Shown piece by piece: positions 61,828 through 64,000 of a stretch of DNA of 64,000 bases. Below the pieces are notes generated by a model, which had not been told where the DNA came from, made no database searches, and saw only the letters and a program-made list of their open reading frames with translations. Position 1 is the stretch's first letter, and each line of letters starts with the position of its first letter. Both the position numbers and the translations under genes were made by a program. This DNA is from JB111 sp052093225 (GTDB lineage: Bacteria; Actinomycetota; Actinomycetes; Actinomycetales; Actinomycetaceae), in assembly GCA_052093225.1 (NCBI GenBank), contig JBQDDG010000016.1, positions 1 through 64,000 on the forward strand. The letters run 5' to 3'.

Positions 61828-62598
61828 ATGTCGCTCGCTGTCCGTGTCATCCCCTGCCTCGACGTCTCCGCGGGGCGGGTCGTCAAAGGTGTGCAGTTCG
61901 AGGGTCTGCGGGACGCGGGCGACCCGGTCGAGCTGGCGCGTCGTTACGACGCGGAGGGCGCCGACGAGCTGACGTTCCTCGACGTCTCCGCGTCCGTCGA
62001 GGAGCGCTCGACGACGTACGAGGTGGTCTCGCGCACCGCCGAGGAGATCTTCGTGCCGCTGACCGTCGGTGGTGGTGTCCGCACGGCCGACGACGTCAAC
62101 CGGCTGCTCGGCCACGGGGCGGACAAGGTCAGCGTCAACACGGCGGCCGTCGAGCGGCCCGAGCTCATCGCGGAGGTGGCCGACCGCTTCGGCAGCCAGG
62201 TGCTCGTCCTGTCCGCGGACGTGCGCCGCACGCGGGGTGACGTCATGACGGAGTCCGGCTTCGAGGTGACCACGCACGGCGGGCGCCGGGGGACCGGCAC
62301 GGATGCGCTCGAGTGGTGCGTGAGCGCGGCCGAGCTCGGCGTCGGCGAGATCCTGCTCAACTCGATCGACGCGGACGGCACCGAGGCGGGCTTCGACCTC
62401 GAGATGCTCCGGGCGTTCCGCGGGGCGGTCACCGTCCCGCTCATCGCGTCGGGCGGCGCCGGCACGGCCGAGCACTTCGCGGAGGCGGCGGGTGCGGGCG
62501 CCGACGCCGTCCTGGCGGCCAGCGTCTTCCACTTCGGCACGCTGACGATCGGCGGCGTCAAGGAGACGATGCGCGCCGCGGGCGTCGAGGTGCGCTGA
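61828..62598 (+). CDS. hisF: Imidazole glycerol phosphate synthase cyclase subunit
   Basis: The 256-residue TIM barrel has catalytic Asp12 (RVIPCLDVSAGRVVKGVQF) and Asp at about 131 (LSADVRRT), with phosphate-binding glycines in VGGGVRTADDV and IASGGAGTAEHF. It converts PRFAR plus ammonia to imidazole glycerol phosphate and AICAR in histidine biosynthesis. Its partner HisH is not in the window. GGAGG lies eight bases before ATG 61828. Confidence 0.96.
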   Translation: MSLAVRVIPCLDVSAGRVVKGVQFEGLRDAGDPVELARRYDAEGADELTFLDVSASVEERSTTYEVVSRTAEEIFVPLTVGGGVRTADDVNRLLGHGADKVSVNTAAVERPELIAEVADRFGSQVLVLSADVRRTRGDVMTESGFEVTTHGGRRGTGTDALEWCVSAAELGVGEILLNSIDADGTEAGFDLEMLRAFRGAVTVPLIASGGAGTAEHFAEAAGAGADAVLAASVFHFGTLTIGGVKETMRAAGVEVR

Positions 62599-62610
62599 CC
62601 GCCCCGCTCG

Positions 62611-63405
62611 CTACGCCGGCACGCCCTCGGCGTCGAGCGCCTCCTGGAAGACCCGGACACCGTCCATCCCGGGCAGCTTGGCGATGTGGCGGTCGATCTT
62701 CGCCACCTCGGCGCGACCGTCGGGCCCGCTGAAGAGGTGGCCCATCACGTGCCGCACCTCGGTCGTGCCCATGATGCTCGTCCCGACCGGCCGCCAGAAC
62801 TTCTCCAGCGTGAGGCGGGCGACCTTCCGGGCCGGCTCGCTCTCGGCCAGCCGCTCGCGCGCCTGCGTGGCGTAGAAGGCGACGTGCCGCGTCTCCTGCT
62901 GCGCGATCCGGCGCAGGAGGACGGCGAGCACCGGGTGCTTCTCGAGGTCCGCCATGCGTCGGTACGCGGCGACGGCCGACCATTCGTTGGCCGCGCCCCA
63001 CAGCATGTGGGTGGCCACGAAGTCCTTGCCGACGAGGCCGGCGAGCACGGACTGCTTGAGGGAGGACAGCGCCTCGCGCCACCCGAGCTTCGTGCGCTTG
63101 GCCTTGAGCTCGTCGTAGTCGACGGTCACGTCGTGCGTGGCGAGCACGGCGGCGAGCGCCTCGCCGTGCCAGAACTCCTCGCGGTTCCACATGGTCATGA
63201 AGCCCGAGACGTCGCCCTCCCTGCTGGACGGCGTGACCAGAAGGTCCCGCAGGTAGCAGACGGTGTGGTACTCGACGTCGCACATGTACCGCAGCGCGCG
63301 CAGCGAGTCCTCGGGCAACGGGTCGTCGTGGAAGACGGTCATGTCGAGGTCCTCGTACCGGACCGGGATGCTGTCTTCCGCGTAGGTGTCGATGTCGAAG
63401 GCCAC
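62611..63405 (-). CDS. Ferritin-like diiron protein, acyl-ACP desaturase-like
   Basis: The 264-residue helical protein has the carboxylate/His pattern of a diiron site: CDVEYHTVCYL, REEFWHGEAL, AANEWSAVAAY and QQETRHVAFYA (two ExxH motifs). It resembles the short actinobacterial DesA-type acyl-ACP desaturase relatives. It may desaturate or oxidise an acyl chain; without the substrate residues this is uncertain. GTG 63405 has a GAGAGGA site overlapping the upstream gene's stop, so the two are an operon. Confidence 0.85.
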   Translation of the reverse strand: MAFDIDTYAEDSIPVRYEDLDMTVFHDDPLPEDSLRALRYMCDVEYHTVCYLRDLLVTPSSREGDVSGFMTMWNREEFWHGEALAAVLATHDVTVDYDELKAKRTKLGWREALSSLKQSVLAGLVGKDFVATHMLWGAANEWSAVAAYRRMADLEKHPVLAVLLRRIAQQETRHVAFYATQARERLAESEPARKVARLTLEKFWRPVGTSIMGTTEVRHVMGHLFSGPDGRAEVAKIDRHIAKLPGMDGVRVFQEALDAEGVPA

Positions 63406-63418
63406 GGCCGTCGTCCTC

Positions 63419-64000
63419 TCAGGTTCTGGTGCCCGTCAGGGTCTCGGTGGAAGTGATGGTGGCGGCCCGGGCGTGGGTGAGCCGGACGGTGTCGACACGG
63501 GCTTCTGTACGTTCCTCCGACGCCGAGCGGGTGCTGCTCGGCGCGTCACGCAGCGGGCTCCCGACCGGATCGAGAGCGGCGCCCGCCTCGCCGGCCCGGC
63601 CGGCGTCGGACCGGGTCCCGCCCACCTGATTCAACCGGCTCGCGTCCACCGGCGGCACGACCGGACGCTCGCGGCGCAGCGCCGCGGCGAGCGGCCCGGT
63701 CGCGCGGGCACCGGGCAGCGCCACGACGTCCCGGTCGGCCTCGCGGACCATCTGGTCGCGGGCGCCGCCGGTGAACAGGGTGCGGAGGAACCGGTGGCTG
63801 TCGACGACCGCGAGGCCGCCGGGTCGCAGCGGATGGAAGTCGGTGGTCAGCAGGATCCGGACGAGACGACGAGCGACCGCGTCGTTCGCGAGCCGCATGT
63901 GCGCCTCGGCGAGGAAGAACGCGTGGTGCTCCTCCTTGCGCCCGAGCACCGGGACGAGGAAGGGGTCGAGCGTCCCGCCGGCCAGCTCGGCGACCCGCCG
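63419..64000 (-). CDS. Ferritin-like diiron protein, partial (5' end beyond window)
   Basis: The frame is open through the right edge, so the N-terminus is missing. The visible 193 residues include KEEHHAFFLAEAHMRLANDAVARRLVRILLTTDFHPLRPGG, the second half of a four-helix diiron bundle (EEHH ligand motif), and a low-complexity C-terminus. It resembles its downstream neighbour in fold and lies 13 bases before it, suggesting a paired or heteromeric enzyme. Confidence 0.75.
   Translation of the reverse strand, partial: RRVAELAGGTLDPFLVPVLGRKEEHHAFFLAEAHMRLANDAVARRLVRILLTTDFHPLRPGGLAVVDSHRFLRTLFTGGARDQMVREADRDVVALPGARATGPLAAALRRERPVVPPVDASRLNQVGGTRSDAGRAGEAGAALDPVGSPLRDAPSSTRSASEERTEARVDTVRLTHARAATITSTETLTGTRT

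Overview
The window reads as high-GC (about 73% by eye) chromosomal DNA from an actinobacterium, most likely of the order Micrococcales (a Cellulomonas/Promicromonospora/Georgenia-type relative). The reasons are the mycothiol ligase MshC, a complete pupylation module (ARC, Dop, Pup, PafA), GTG starts, many ATGA/GTGA/TGATG gene overlaps, and a gene order from the M20 peptidase to PafA that is typical of Actinobacteria. I see no insertion sequence, prophage or CRISPR array. The genus cannot be fixed from sequence alone.

Layout. 1-2.3 kb: a 22-bp tandem repeat, then a secreted protein with DWDGDG-type repeats joined to a gamma-glutamylcyclotransferase-like domain, and a small exported partner. 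2.3-6.1 kb: an ABC exporter with a DesK/DesR-type two-component system in one coupled operon. 7.1-17.2 kb: a ten-gene catabolic operon (two alpha/beta hydrolases, 3-hydroxybutyrate dehydrogenase, TetR regulator, acyl-CoA ligase, complete branched-chain-amino-acid-type ABC importer) in which livF and livJ each carry a frameshift. 17.5-20.5 kb: tRNA-Leu(GAG), a strong terminator, a lipoprotein and a GH15 glycosidase. 20.5-30.6 kb: a MobA-like protein, narI-narJ-narH-narG-narK, and a divergent cysteine-containing helix-turn-helix regulator. 30.6-40.4 kb: an acetyltransferase-MazG fusion, an M3 peptidase, a repeat-rich gap, a subtilase carrying the same DWDGDG repeats as the first gene, an M20 peptidase and two small conserved proteins.

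40.6-55.8 kb is the conserved actinobacterial housekeeping block: aldo/keto reductase, UppP, MshC, a VOC protein, PAC2, HAD phosphatase, RecB-like nuclease, M50 protease, TrmI, ARC, Dop, Pup, PafA and a degenerate FKBP-like lipoprotein. The 20S proteasome genes prcB and prcA, often found between pup and pafA, are absent from this locus, although ARC keeps a C-terminal Gly-Tyr-Leu. 56-60.4 kb is a six-gene operon for a surface structure: three proteins with SipW-type signal peptides, a SipW-like ER-type signal peptidase, an LPQTG protein and a further secreted protein. 61-64 kb holds a P-loop kinase-like protein, hisF and two adjacent ferritin-like diiron proteins, the last cut by the window edge.

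The genes suggest a facultatively anaerobic, nitrate-respiring saprophyte with secreted hydrolases, a possible 3-hydroxybutyrate/ester catabolic route and a TasA-like surface fibre system. The items most worth following up are the SipW-type operon, the GGCT-repeat fusion, the two frameshifts in one transport operon, the inverted-repeat array at 34.4-34.6 kb, and the nar cluster with its putative Fe-S regulator.
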